DNA of 40,498 nucleotides from Halarchaeum acidiphilum MH1-52-1 (GTDB lineage Archaea > Halobacteriota > Halobacteria > Halobacteriales > Halobacteriaceae). The notes beneath the pieces were generated by a model, which was not told the DNA's origin, ran no database searches, and saw only the letters and a program-made list of their open reading frames with translations. Location: the NCBI RefSeq assembly GCF_000474235.1, contig NZ_BATA01000017.1:1-40498 (forward strand), written 5' to 3'. Both the position numbers and the translations under genes were made by a program. Below, in pieces: positions 1 through 8,260 of the stretch (positions within the stretch are counted from its first letter, which is position 1; every line of letters starts with the position of its first letter).

Positions 1-808
1 GCGCGCGCGACGACGTCGCGCGGCGCGAGTTCGGCGTCGTCGTGGACGTCGGGCATGAAGCGCTCGCCGTCGGCAGTGCGCAACACGGCACCGGCACCGC
101 GCACCGCCTCGCTGACGAGCAGGGGGTCCTCGCCGACCGTCGCCGTCGGGTGGAACTGGACGTACGCGAGGTCGTCGAGGTCCGCGCCGGCGCGCGCCGC
201 CATCGCGAGGCCGTCGCCCGTCGCGGTGTCCGGATTCGTCGAGCGCGGGAAGCACGCGCCGACGCCGCCCGTCGCGAGCACCGTGGCGTCCGCGACAACG
301 GCCTCCCCCGTCCCGTCGGGCCGGTCGAGGAGCGCGCCGCGAACGCGGCCCTCCTCCGTCAGCAATTCGAGCGCCGCGGTGTCCTCCAGCATCGTCACGT
401 CCGGGTGGTCGTCGAGGTGCGCGAGGAACGGCGCGAGGACGTGCTTGCCGGTCTCCGCGCCGACGTGCCGGATGCGCGCCTCGGAGTGGGCGCCTCGCGG
501 CCGTAGTCGTCGGCGAACGGCACGTCGAGCGTCTCGACGAGCACTTCGCGCACGGCGTCGTCGGCGTTCCGGACGAGGACGTCGACGGCGTGCGCGTCAC
601 ACCGGCCGTCGCCCGCCTCGACGACGTCCGCGGCGAACGCCTCGGGGTCGTCGCGCGAGACGGCGACGCCGCCCTGCGCCCAGTGCGTCGTCGTCTCCTC
701 CGGCCGGGTGGCTTTCGTCGCGAGCACCACGTCGGCGCCCGTCTCGGCGGCGGCGAGCGCCGCGCTACACCCCGCGATGCCGCTCCCGAGGACGAGGACG
801 CGCGTCAT
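1..808 (-). CDS. nadB: L-aspartate oxidase NadB, 5'-partial window edge, with an apparent frameshift
   Basis: Flavoenzyme that oxidises L-aspartate to iminoaspartate, the first step of de novo NAD synthesis; NadA uses the product. The N-terminus has the FAD dinucleotide motif GSGIAGCSAALAAAETGADV, then the THWAQGGVAV segment typical of the succinate dehydrogenase/NadB flavoprotein family. After FADDYGREA the frame breaks at about 488-490. In the next frame the family sequence continues (SEARIRHVGAETG, then DATVLATGGVGACFPRSTNP and AYVQFHPTA) to the window edge, so the C-terminus is missing only because the window ends. One base appears lost from a GGG run. The ATG at 808 overlaps the nadA stop as ATGA, so the two are co-transcribed. 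nadC, if part of the operon, would lie to the left of the window. Confidence 0.9.
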
Positions 809-1926
809 AGGTCGAGCATCCTGTCGAGGGCGGTTTCGGCGCTCGCGGCGACGTCCGGGTCGACGCTGACGACGTTGTGCTCGCGGCCGGCGGCGAGCTC
901 CTCCAGTATCCACGTGAGGTAGTTCGGGTCGACCTGCCGCATCGCGTTGCAGTCCATGCAGGCGTCGCCGCAGAGCGCGACGACGTCCGTCTCGTGCCAC
1001 CTATCGAGGTGCTCGACGAGGTGGATTTCGGTGCCGACGACCACCGTCTCGTCGTCGGCGGCGTCCTCGACGGTCTCGGTGATGGTCGCCGTGCTCCCCG
1101 TCTCGTCGGCGGCGGCGACGACCTCGGGCCGGCACTCGGGGTGGACGACCACCGTCGCGTCCGGGTGGGCGTCGCGGGCGTCCGCGACGTGGTCGGCCGT
1201 GAATCGCTCGTGGACCTGACAGTATCCGTCCCAGAGGACGACGTCCGCGTCGCCGACGTCGCCGCTCGACTCCTCGGCCCACGGGTCGAACTCGACGGAG
1301 GCGCCGCCGAGACCCATCGCGTTCGCGGTGTTCCGCCCGAGGTGCTTGTCCGGGAGGAACACCACCGTCTCGCCCCGATTGAGCGCCCACTCGAAGGCGT
1401 CGTCGGCGTTCGAGGACGTGCAGACGAGACCGCCGTGCTCCGCGCAGAACGCCTTCAGGTCCGCGTAGGAGTTCATGTAGGTGACGGGAATCACGTCGCC
1501 CTCGGTGGCGTCCGTGATGCGCTCCCACGCCGCGTCCACCTGAAGGGCTTCGGCCATCCCCGCCATCGGGCAGGACGCCTCCATCGACGGCAGATAGACC
1601 GTCTGCTCCGCGTCCGTGAGGAGGTCCGCGCTCTCCGCCATGAACGTCACGCCGCAGAAGACGACGTGTTCGGCGTCGCTCGCGGCGGCGTGCTCGCTCA
1701 ATTGGTAGGAGTCTCCGATGTGGTCGGCGTGCTCGACGATTTCGCGGCGCTGGTAGTTGTGCCCGAGGACGAGGACGTCGTCGCCGAGCGTCTCGCGCGC
1801 CGCCGCGATGCGCTGTGTGCGTTCTTCCTCTGAGAGTCCGCGGTAGTCGGACGGGAGCGCTTCGAGGCCCCCGTATTTGAACAGACTCAGTTCGCTATCG
1901 ACCTCTGTCGTCTCCATCTGGACCAT
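805..1926 (-). CDS. nadA: Quinolinate synthase NadA
   Basis: Condenses iminoaspartate with dihydroxyacetone phosphate to quinolinate, using a [4Fe-4S] cluster; cytosolic, de novo NAD pathway. The 373 residues are full length for the family. Visible motifs are LVLGHNYQRREI (about residue 52), the domain-1 cysteine in FCGVTFMAESADLL (about 90), WDGYCQVH, HPECRPEV, and the C-terminal CGDACMDCNAM (about 322-332), which fits the cluster-binding cysteines of the family. It is the first gene of nadA-nadB, which overlap by ATGA. Two in-frame ATGs (1926 and 1917) are possible starts; the first is chosen because of its spacing from a palindrome at 1954-1967. No frame defect is seen here, unlike in nadB. 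Confidence 0.96.
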   Translation of the reverse strand: MVQMETTEVDSELSLFKYGGLEALPSDYRGLSEEERTQRIAAARETLGDDVLVLGHNYQRREIVEHADHIGDSYQLSEHAAASDAEHVVFCGVTFMAESADLLTDAEQTVYLPSMEASCPMAGMAEALQVDAAWERITDATEGDVIPVTYMNSYADLKAFCAEHGGLVCTSSNADDAFEWALNRGETVVFLPDKHLGRNTANAMGLGGASVEFDPWAEESSGDVGDADVVLWDGYCQVHERFTADHVADARDAHPDATVVVHPECRPEVVAAADETGSTATITETVEDAADDETVVVGTEIHLVEHLDRWHETDVVALCGDACMDCNAMRQVDPNYLTWILEELAAGREHNVVSVDPDVAASAETALDRMLDL

Positions 1927-1953
1927 ATGTGATTACTGTCCTACTATCGTCAT

Positions 1954-1967
1954 ACAGATGTGTCTGT
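1954..1967. promoter_or_regulatory. Palindrome upstream of nadA, possible operator
   Basis: The sequence ACAGATGTGTCTGT has 5-base arms ACAGA and TCTGT separated by 4 bases. It lies 28-41 bases before the nadA ATG, where the TATA/BRE region of a leaderless transcript would be. A repressor bound here could block transcription of nadAB. This is inferred from position and symmetry only; no regulator is encoded nearby. Confidence 0.3.
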
Positions 1968-2095
1968 GAAAAACTTTTGTCTTCAAAATCTGAATGCGAG
2001 AGCCGCACCTCTCACGGGGGCGGGTTCGGAGAACTCGGATTCGACTGCCGTCTATCCGACTCGTCGTTCCGCTCGACGGCGGGTGAGGGCGGCGT

Positions 2096-3154
2096 TCAGC
2101 GCGCGTCGTACGCGACGTCCCCGCCGACGACCGTCATCGCGACGTCGACGTCGGCGATCGAGTCGGCGTCCCACGGCGAGCGATCGAGCGCGACGAAGTC
2201 GGCCGCGCGACCGGTCGCGAGCGTCCCGAATCGCCCCTCGTCGCCGCCCGCGTACGCGCCGCCGGCCGTCGCCGTCCGGAGCGCCGCCGTCGTCGAGACA
2301 CCGTCTTCGACCGCCGCGTTCACGGCCGCGAGCGGATCGAACACCCCTCCATCCCCACCGCCGCCGAACGCGACGCGCGCGCCGGCATTGAGGAGCGTCG
2401 CCGCCGCGTCACCGTCGGCCGTCACCGCGACGACACCGAGATCCGCGAGCCGCGACGCCACCGCGGACGTCACCTCGCGCACGTCGATGACGCGGTGTCG
2501 CGACGCGCCCGGATCCGCCGTCACGCCCCCGTAGTCGTCGAGGAGGCCCCGGATCGCATCGGGACGCGTGGCCCGCGCGGCGATCCGGAGACCCGCGTCG
2601 TCCGCTCGCCGGCAGACGTCGCGCCGCACGGCCGGCGTGATCGCGTCGCCGTCGTCCCCCGTCTCGTCGACGGCCGGAACGGAGAGCGCGCCCGTCCGCA
2701 CGCGCTCGCTCCCGTGATCCGTGCGCGCGCCGAGCGTCTCCAGCGCGTCGAGCGCCGCGTGCCCGTGGACGAGGGCGACGCGGAGCGAGAGCGCGCCGTC
2801 GGCCGCCAGATCGCGATAGGCACCTGCGACGTCGGGACGCACGACGGCGTCGTGGACGGCCGTGACGCCCCGCTCGTTCGCGCGCTCCGCGGCCGCGCGG
2901 AGAGACGCGCGCGTCGCCTCCGCTCCGTCGTCGTCCGCGAGGGTGGCGGCGGAATCGACGAACCCCGGCAGGACGGTGCGCCCGTCGAGGTCGATCACGT
3001 CCGTCTCGACGCCGACGCTGAACTCGATCTCGTAGTCGCTGTCGAGTCGCACGATTCGGCCGTCGCGCACCGCGACGGCGTCGTACGTCTCGTCCGGTTC
3101 CCCGAGCGTGTAGACCTCGCCGCCGACGAAGACGACGTCCGCGTCCGCGTGCAT
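2096..3154 (-). CDS. Amidohydrolase-family protein lacking metal-binding residues (probable pseudoenzyme)
   Basis: The fold resembles YtcJ-type amidohydrolases: an N-terminal beta-sandwich start (VVFVGGEVYTL, AVAVRDGRIVRL), the LPGFVDS turn near residue 62, a barrel segment ANERGVTAVHDA near 92, and the closing FGTLATGRAADFVALD strand. The 352 residues are short for YtcJ proteins, which usually exceed 500. The metal-binding DSHxHL motif reads DSAATL (residues 67-72), so both histidines are gone. The downstream HAxGD motif reads AARATRPDA, EHA reads IDV after RHR, and the metal-binding Asp of the usual GSD motif is absent from AFGGGGDGG. The frame is intact, so the gene seems maintained. The start at 3154 is the ATG just before the first beta strand. 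Function unknown; hydrolase activity is unlikely. Confidence 0.75.
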   Translation of the reverse strand: MHADADVVFVGGEVYTLGEPDETYDAVAVRDGRIVRLDSDYEIEFSVGVETDVIDLDGRTVLPGFVDSAATLADDDGAEATRASLRAAAERANERGVTAVHDAVVRPDVAGAYRDLAADGALSLRVALVHGHAALDALETLGARTDHGSERVRTGALSVPAVDETGDDGDAITPAVRRDVCRRADDAGLRIAARATRPDAIRGLLDDYGGVTADPGASRHRVIDVREVTSAVASRLADLGVVAVTADGDAAATLLNAGARVAFGGGGDGGVFDPLAAVNAAVEDGVSTTAALRTATAGGAYAGGDEGRFGTLATGRAADFVALDRSPWDADSIADVDVAMTVVGGDVAYDAR

Positions 3155-3204
3155 ACGCGAATAGGGGGGTCGGCGGCGGGAAGAACGTTCGGGAACCCCC
3201 CGCG

Positions 3205-3576
3205 CTACGTCATCGACGACCGGAGCGCGACGGCGTACGCGACGAGCGCACCGATCGCGAGCGCCGCGTAGCCCGCCCACGGGCCGCGTATCCAGCCGAC
3301 CGTCGCGCTCGCGACCGTCTGGATCGCGACGAGCGCCGCGAACGTCGCGATGTAGAGGGCGACGAGCGCACGCGCGAGCCGGCGGGGCGCGATCGCGCGC
3401 CGGACGGCCCAGAGCGCACCACCGAGACCGACGAGCGCCGCGGCCGGCAGACCGTACGCGATCGATCCGGCGGGGCCCGGCGGGGCGAGCGGTGCGATCA
3501 GCGCGTAGCCGACCGGCGCGGCGACGAAACAGCCGAGCACCGCGCGGAAGACGGTCGTCGCGTCGAGACGAGCCAT
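3205..3576 (-). CDS. Small four-helix membrane protein
   Basis: A 123-residue protein with about four hydrophobic segments (for example AVLGCFVAAPVGYALIAPLA and YAALAIGALVAYAVAL) separated by short Arg-rich loops (RRAIAPRRLARAL). I recognise no enzymatic motif. The ATG at 3576 starts directly before the first hydrophobic stretch and gives a 73-bp gap to the divergent hmgA start, in which both promoters must lie. The reading frame continues far upstream of this ATG, but there it is a shadow of hmgA. Function unknown. Confidence 0.6.
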   Translation of the reverse strand: MARLDATTVFRAVLGCFVAAPVGYALIAPLAPPGPAGSIAYGLPAAALVGLGGALWAVRRAIAPRRLARALVALYIATFAALVAIQTVASATVGWIRGPWAGYAALAIGALVAYAVALRSSMT

Positions 3577-3648
3577 ACGCCGCCCTACCGACGGGCGGGG
3601 GAAGTACGCACCGATACGCATAGGGGGGTGGCTCGCAGACCGTGTGCC

Positions 3649-4881
3649 ATGACCGACACGGACGCCGACGCCGACGCCGAGGCGCTCGCCGAGCGAGTGC
3701 GGGAGGGGGACCTCCGGCTCTACGAACTCGACGACCACGCGGACGCCGCGACCGCCGCCGCCGCCCGCCGTCGCCTCCTCGAACGCGAGACCGGCGCCGC
3801 CCTCGACGTCACCGGCGACTACGCCTTCGACCCCGAGTCGGCGGCGGACGCGAACGTCGAGAACCTCGTCGGCGGGACGCAACTCCCGCTCGGCGTCGCC
3901 GGCCCGCTCGCCGTCGACGGCGACGCCGCCTCCGACTCCTACCACCTCCCGCTCGCGACGACGGAGGGCGCGCTCGTCGCCTCGATCAACCGCGGCTGTT
4001 CGGCGATCACGGCCGCGGGCGGCGCGAACGCCCGCGTGACGAAGCGCGGCATGACGCGCGCGCCCGTCTTCCGCGTCGCCGACGTCACCGAGGGCGCGGA
4101 GGTCGCGCGCTGGGTGGACGAGAACGTCGAGGAACTCCGCGAGACCGCCGAGGCGACGACGAGCCACGGCACGCTGGAGGACGTCACCCACTACGTCGTC
4201 GGCGACAACGTCTACCTCCGCTTCGCCTACGACACCGCGGACGCGATGGGGATGAACATGGCGACGATCGCGACCCGCGCCGCCTGCGAGGTCGTCGAGG
4301 CCGAAACGCCCGCGAGCCTCGTCGCGCTCTCGGGCAACCTCTGTGCGGACAAGAAGCCCGCCGCGATCAACGCCGTCGAGGGGCGCGGCCGGACCGTCAC
4401 CGCGGACGTCCGCGTCCCCCGCGACGTCGTCGAGGAGCGCTTCGGCGTCGCGCCCGAGGCCGTCGCCGAGGTGAACACCCGGAAGAACCTCGTGGGGAGC
4501 GCGAAGGCGGGAAGCCTCGGTTTCAACGCCCACGCCGCGAACGTCGTCGCCGCGGTCTTCCTCGCGACGGGGCAGGACGCCGCGCAGGTCGTGGAAGGGG
4601 CGAACTGCATCACGACCGTCGAGGCGAGGGAGGGCGAGCTGTACGCCTCCGTCAACCTCGCGAGCCTCGAAGTCGGCACCGTCGGCGGCGGGACGACGCT
4701 CCCGACGCAGGCCGAGGCCCTCGACGTGTTGGGCGTTCGCGGCGGCGGCGACCCCGCCGGGAGCAACGCGGACGAACTCGCCGAAGTCATCGCCGCGGGC
4801 GCGCTCGCGGGCGAACTCTCCCTCCTCGCCGCGCTCGCCTCCCGGCACCTCTCCAGCGCGCACGAGGAACTCGGGCGCTGA
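3649..4881 (+). CDS. hmgA: HMG-CoA reductase (NADPH), class I
   Basis: Reduces HMG-CoA to mevalonate, the committed step toward isoprenoid ether-lipid chains and carotenoids; soluble in archaea and the target of mevinolin. The 410 residues match the haloarchaeal enzymes closely. Catalytic residues are visible: Glu106 in LATTEGAL, Lys235/236 in GNLCADKKPAA, Asp310 in TGQDAAQVVEGAN, and the C-terminal His405 in HLSSAHEEL. The substrate loops RGCSAITAAGGANARV and MGMNMATIAT are intact. The ATG at 3649 is preferred over an in-frame GTG at 3628 because family members begin close to it. It is single and divergent from a small membrane protein; the gap holds GATACGCATAG as a weak TATA candidate. Confidence 0.97.
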   Translation: MTDTDADADAEALAERVREGDLRLYELDDHADAATAAAARRRLLERETGAALDVTGDYAFDPESAADANVENLVGGTQLPLGVAGPLAVDGDAASDSYHLPLATTEGALVASINRGCSAITAAGGANARVTKRGMTRAPVFRVADVTEGAEVARWVDENVEELRETAEATTSHGTLEDVTHYVVGDNVYLRFAYDTADAMGMNMATIATRAACEVVEAETPASLVALSGNLCADKKPAAINAVEGRGRTVTADVRVPRDVVEERFGVAPEAVAEVNTRKNLVGSAKAGSLGFNAHAANVVAAVFLATGQDAAQVVEGANCITTVEAREGELYASVNLASLEVGTVGGGTTLPTQAEALDVLGVRGGGDPAGSNADELAEVIAAGALAGELSLLAALASRHLSSAHEELGR

Positions 4882-4892
4882 GGAACCCGAAG

Positions 4893-5237
4893 TCAGACGC
4901 GCCGCGCGCGCTCGACGACGTCCACGCCGAGACCGAGCAGGAGGACGTAGGCCCCCGCGAGGAGACCGACGGCGATTCCCACCCACGAGAGCGCGGGGAC
5001 GCCGACGACGTCACCGATCGCGAACGCCGCGTACCCGACCGTCACGACGGCCATGCCCGCCCCGCGGCGACGCTCGCCCGCGAGGACGTCCGCGGCGGTG
5101 TACCCGAGGAACACGACAATGAGGAGCGCCCCGAGCGGGGCGCCGCCGAAGTCGAGCGCCGCCGACGCGACGAGACCGACGAGGAGAACGAGCACCGAAG
5201 CGGCCCGCACGTAGACGTGTATCGGCCGTTCGCTCAT
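4893..5237 (-). CDS. Small haloarchaeal membrane protein
   Basis: 114 residues with about four predicted membrane helices: VYVRAASVLVLLVGLVASAA, PLGALLIVVFLGYTAADVLA, GMAVVTVGYAAFAIGDVVG and WVGIAVGLLAGAYVLLLGLG. No catalytic motif. The ATG at 5237 (MSERP) is chosen over one eight codons upstream because it starts a typical short acidic N-terminus before the first helix. The gene converges with hmgA, with 11 bp between the stops. Function unknown. Confidence 0.6.
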   Translation of the reverse strand: MSERPIHVYVRAASVLVLLVGLVASAALDFGGAPLGALLIVVFLGYTAADVLAGERRRGAGMAVVTVGYAAFAIGDVVGVPALSWVGIAVGLLAGAYVLLLGLGVDVVERARRV

Positions 5238-5284
5238 ACGTCGCCGTATCGAACCCATCACCGTAAGCCTTCCCGCTCGATCGC

Positions 5285-5806
5285 TCAGAGCAGGCGATAG
5301 ACGCCGCCGTCGGCCGTGGCCTCGCCGCGCCGCGCGAGTCGGTCGAGAGCCTCACGGGCGTACGACTCGCTCACGCCGTGCTCCTCGCAGTACGCGGCGA
5401 CGTCGTCCGCCGTGGGCGAGTCGAGTTCGCGGACCGCCTCGACCACGCGCTCCCGTCGAGAGATGGAGCCACCAGCCGACGATACCCGCTCGTTCGCGTC
5501 GCGCGCCTCGTCGGCGTCCACGCCCGCCGCGTCGAGGTACTCGTCGTCGCTCACCACGTCCTCGTCCGCGCGCTCGCCCATCTCGGCGTAGGAGTCGAGT
5601 GCCGCGAACGCCTCGCCGTGCCCCGAGCGGTTCGCCAGCATCGACGCGCGCACCTCGGCCGCGTGCGCGCGGTCCTCCGTCGTCACGAACTTCTTGCGTT
5701 TCGCGTGGGCCTTCGACGTCCCGCAGCGCGGGCACTCCGTCCGCTCCGGGCGCCCCTCGACCACCCAGAGCATCGAGCAGTCGCTACACCCGACGACGGC
5801 GTACAT
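5285..5806 (-). CDS. Zinc-ribbon protein with C-terminal winged helix (DUF5817-like)
   Basis: The N-terminus MYAVVGCSDCSMLWVVEGRP with ECPRCGTSKAHAKRKKF forms a four-cysteine zinc ribbon (CxxC...CxxC) followed by a basic stretch, as in the haloarchaeal family I know as DUF5817. The last 60 residues (ERVVEAVRELDSPTADDVAA, then SYAREALDRLARRGEA) look like a winged helix. A nucleic-acid-binding role is therefore likely, but no substrate is known. The family usually begins at MYAVVGC (5806); an in-frame ATG nine codons earlier (5833, MSESAGACG) is an alternative. The gene stands alone, downstream of the duplicated region at 5924-6151. Confidence 0.7.
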   Translation of the reverse strand: MYAVVGCSDCSMLWVVEGRPERTECPRCGTSKAHAKRKKFVTTEDRAHAAEVRASMLANRSGHGEAFAALDSYAEMGERADEDVVSDDEYLDAAGVDADEARDANERVSSAGGSISRRERVVEAVRELDSPTADDVAAYCEEHGVSESYAREALDRLARRGEATADGGVYRLL

Positions 5807-5923
5807 GCCACACGCTCCGGCGCTCTCGGACATAAGTCCGACGCCGGACGACGCGGTGTTCGTGACCCCGCTCCCCGTTCGCGTTTCCGTCGTTCGGAGG
5901 AGTGAGCGTGAGCGAACGACGAG

Positions 5924-6151
5924 GAACGACGCCTGCTCACGCCTCGCTACCGCTCAGCGTTCGCTTCGCCGCGATTCTCGCTCGCTGTCGCTCACTCCGA
6001 ATCGCGTCCTTCTTCCACGGCCGCGACGAGCTCCTCCGAACGACGCCTGCTCACGCCTCGCTACCGCTCAGCGTTCGCTTCGTCGCGATTCTCGCTCGCT
6101 GTCGCTCACTCCGAATCGCGTCCTTCTTCCACGGCCGCGACGAGCTCCTCC
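5924..6151. repeat. 114-bp tandem direct duplication covering the 3' end of kdpgA
   Basis: Two head-to-tail copies, 5924-6037 and 6038-6151, are identical except C5969 versus T6083. The right copy contains the last codons and stop of kdpgA plus its downstream sequence. The left copy is therefore a non-coding duplicate that carries a second copy of the gene tail. Each copy holds an inverted repeat, CGCGATTC...GAATCGCG (5970-6006 and 6084-6120), and the right one spans the kdpgA stop codon. Confidence 0.95.
6084..6120 (-). terminator. Hairpin across the kdpgA stop codon
   Basis: Perfect 8-bp arms CGCGATTC (6084-6091) and GAATCGCG (6113-6120) enclose 21 bases. The kdpgA stop TGA (6106-6108) lies inside the loop. 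The same hairpin recurs at 5970-6006 in the upstream-coordinate copy of the duplication, giving two stem-loops in series at the transcript end. There is no clear U-tract, so RNA protection or processing is as likely as termination. Confidence 0.4.
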
Positions 6152-6758
6152 GCGTTCTCGGTGATGACCTCGAAGTCGCCGGCCGCGATGGCGTCCTCGT
6201 CGATGAGCGACCCGCCGGCGCCGACCGCGACGCGCCCGCCTCGATATATTCCTGTGCGTTCGACGGGCCGACGCCGCCCGTCGGGACGATGTCGAGCTGG
6301 CCGAGCGGGCCTTTGAGCGCGCCGACGTGCGCCGGACCGACGGACTTCGCGGGGAAGACCTTCACCGCGCTCGCGCCGGCCTCGATGGCCGAGACGGCCT
6401 CCGTCGGCGTCATGATCCCCGGGAAGGAGGCGACGCCGTAGCGATTGCAGGTCTCGATGACCGCCTCGTGGAGCGACGGCGAGACGACGAACTCCGAGCC
6501 GGCGCGGAGGGCGGCGTTCGCCGTCTCCTCGTCGATGACCGTGCCCGCGCCGACGTGCACCTCGGTGCCCTCGAAGTGGTCGGCGAGCGCGTCGATACCG
6601 TCGATCGCGCCGGGCGAGTCCGCGGTGACCTCGATGGTCGTGACGCCGCCCTCGCGGAGGGCCTCGCCGGTCTCGATCAGCGTCTCGGGTTCGAGGCCGC
6701 GCATGACGGCGACGACGCCGCACTCCGTGAGTTCCGCCAGCGTCGGATCTGCTACCAT
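6106..6758 (-). CDS. kdpgA: 2-dehydro-3-deoxyphosphogluconate (KDPG) aldolase, with an apparent frameshift
   Basis: Cleaves KDPG to pyruvate and glyceraldehyde 3-phosphate in the semi-phosphorylated Entner-Doudoroff pathway, the main glucose route of haloarchaea. The class I aldolase motifs are present: Glu43 in TTIEVT, the Schiff-base Lys133 in AVKVFPAK, and the phosphate-binding DIVPTGGVGPSNA. After EYIEAGA the frame is lost between 6231 and 6232 and resumes as VAVGAGGSLIDEDAI to the stop at 6106. Restoring one base gives about 217 residues, normal for the family. The ATG at 6758 (MVADPTLAEL) follows a TATA-like element at 6781-6790. The gene is divergent from purC, and its 3' end is tandemly duplicated. 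Confidence 0.92.
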
Positions 6759-6780
6759 ACCCGTCGGTGGCGCGCGTGAG

Positions 6781-6790
6781 AGCATAAAGG
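6781..6790 (-). promoter_or_regulatory. TATA-like element of kdpgA
   Basis: On the minus strand this reads CCTTTATGCT, centred about 28 bases before the kdpgA ATG at 6758. That is the spacing expected for a leaderless archaeal transcript. Confidence 0.5.
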
Positions 6791-6895
6791 CCGGTGGAAC
6801 GATCGAAGCACAGACGTGCATATCTCAGCGCGAATCGAAGTCGCGGTGGGCACGTCGATGGAAACCCCTTAGTCGTCGGGCGACGCAGGGGTGGT

Positions 6896-7924
6896 ATGAC
6901 GAGCGTCAAGGACCTCCGGGTCGATGAAGCCCCGACCCGGGAGGCGCCCGGCCGCGGTCGGTTCGCGTTCACCGACGATTACAGCGTCTTCGACTGGGGA
7001 AAGATGCCCGATACGATCCCCGAGAAGGGCGCGGCGCTCTGCACGATGGGCGCGTACAACTTCGAGTTGCTCGAAGCCGCGGGCGTCCCGACGCACTACC
7101 GCGGTGTGGTCGGCGCCGGCGACGCCGACCGCATCGTCGATCTCGACGCCGCGGGCGCGGCGCCGACGGAGATGGCCATCGACCTCGTGCAGGTGCCGGA
7201 CCTCCCCTTCGCGGACGGCGACTACGACTACGACGCCTTCCACGACGAGGCGGGATCGAACTACGTCGTCCCCCTCGAAATCGTCTTCCGGAACACCGTC
7301 CCGGTCGGCTCCAGCCTGCGCTCGCGCGGGTCGCCCGCGGACTACGGTCTCGATCTCGCCGAGTGGCCGGCCGAACCCGTCGCGCTCGCCGACCCCGTCG
7401 TCGAGTTCTCCACGAAGTACGAGGAGCAGGACCGCTACGTCGGTCTCGAAGAGGCGGATCGGATCGCGGGCGACGCCGCCGTCGCCGACCTCGAATCGCT
7501 CGCCCGACGCGTCAACGACGTCGTCACCGAGCGCGCCGAGGAGGCGGGATTCGAGCATCAGGACGGGAAGATCGAGTGCGCGTACGTGGACGGCGAAGTC
7601 GTCGTCGCGGACGTCGTCGGGACGTTCGACGAGAACCGCTTCGCCTACCGGGACCAACAGGTCTCGAAGGAGGTCGTCCGGCAGTTCTACAGGTCGTTCG
7701 ATCCGACGTGGGTCGAGGCCGTGAGCGACGCGAAGGCCGAGGCGAACGAGCGCGGTATCGCCGACTGGCGCGAACTCTGCGGGACGTCGCCCGATCACCT
7801 CCCCGCGGACGTGATCGAGACCGTCGCCGACCTGTACCGGGCGGGCACGAACGCCTACACGGGAACGCAGTGGTTCGACGCGCCCGGGATCGATGCCGCC
7901 GTGGACGCCGTTCGCGACCTCTAG
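6896..7924 (+). CDS. purC: SAICAR synthetase PurC
   Basis: ATP-dependent phosphoribosylaminoimidazole-succinocarboxamide synthase: joins CAIR and aspartate in purine synthesis. The 342 residues match the archaeal form. Visible signatures are the N-terminal [19 protein letters not shown] with [25 protein letters not shown] for the CAIR site, [13 protein letters not shown], and [20 protein letters not shown] near the ATP/Mg site. The ATG at 6896 (MTSVKDL) is chosen; upstream codons in the frame belong to the kdpgA promoter region. The stop codon shares a CTAG palindrome with the stop of the convergent 76-residue gene. It lies near, but is not co-transcribed with, purU and purSQ. Confidence 0.95.
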   Translation: MTSVKDLRVDEAPTREAPGRGRFAFTDDYSVFDWGKMPDTIPEKGAALCTMGAYNFELLEAAGVPTHYRGVVGAGDADRIVDLDAAGAAPTEMAIDLVQVPDLPFADGDYDYDAFHDEAGSNYVVPLEIVFRNTVPVGSSLRSRGSPADYGLDLAEWPAEPVALADPVVEFSTKYEEQDRYVGLEEADRIAGDAAVADLESLARRVNDVVTERAEEAGFEHQDGKIECAYVDGEVVVADVVGTFDENRFAYRDQQVSKEVVRQFYRSFDPTWVEAVSDAKAEANERGIADWRELCGTSPDHLPADVIETVADLYRAGTNAYTGTQWFDAPGIDAAVDAVRDL

Positions 7925-8151
7925 TTCCCCTCCGTCATCGTCACCGGTTCGTCCACGTCGACGGCGTCGGCGTCGTCGCGACCCACCAGCACGAGGAACG
8001 CGTACACCGCGGCGCCGAAGACTCCGGTGAGCGCGACGGCGAGGAACCAGAACGGGCCGTTGCGCTCGTGCGTCGCCGCGTGCGCCCCCGCGGCGATGCC
8101 GAGCACGCCCCAGAGGAGGGAGACGAGGACGACGGGATCGTCGGCGGCCAT
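7921..8151 (-). CDS. Small two-helix membrane protein
   Basis: 76 residues with two hydrophobic segments ([20 protein letters not shown] and [20 protein letters not shown]) and an acidic C-terminal tail ([16 protein letters not shown]). This is a common layout for small haloarchaeal membrane proteins of unknown role. The ATG at 8151 gives MAADDPVVL. Its stop TAG and that of purC are both formed by the CTAG at 7921-7924, so the two convergent genes overlap by four bases. Confidence 0.6.
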   Translation of the reverse strand: MAADDPVVLVSLLWGVLGIAAGAHAATHERNGPFWFLAVALTGVFGAAVYAFLVLVGRDDADAVDVDEPVTMTEGN

Positions 8152-8260
8152 GCCAAGGGGTGTGATCGGCGTCCGGGTAGCCGTTTCGGCCGCGCGACGG
8201 GTGCGTCCACGCTCGCCGACCGCGGGCCACCTCTTTGTGCGCGGCGCACCAACGGCCGCC

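Noticed and set aside
3642-5300. Very long Arg-rich open frames overlapping hmgA and other genes on both strands
   Set aside because: G+C-rich DNA lacks stop codons in shadow frames. These frames are all Arg/Pro/Gly, have no family features, and overlap genes with clear conserved motifs.
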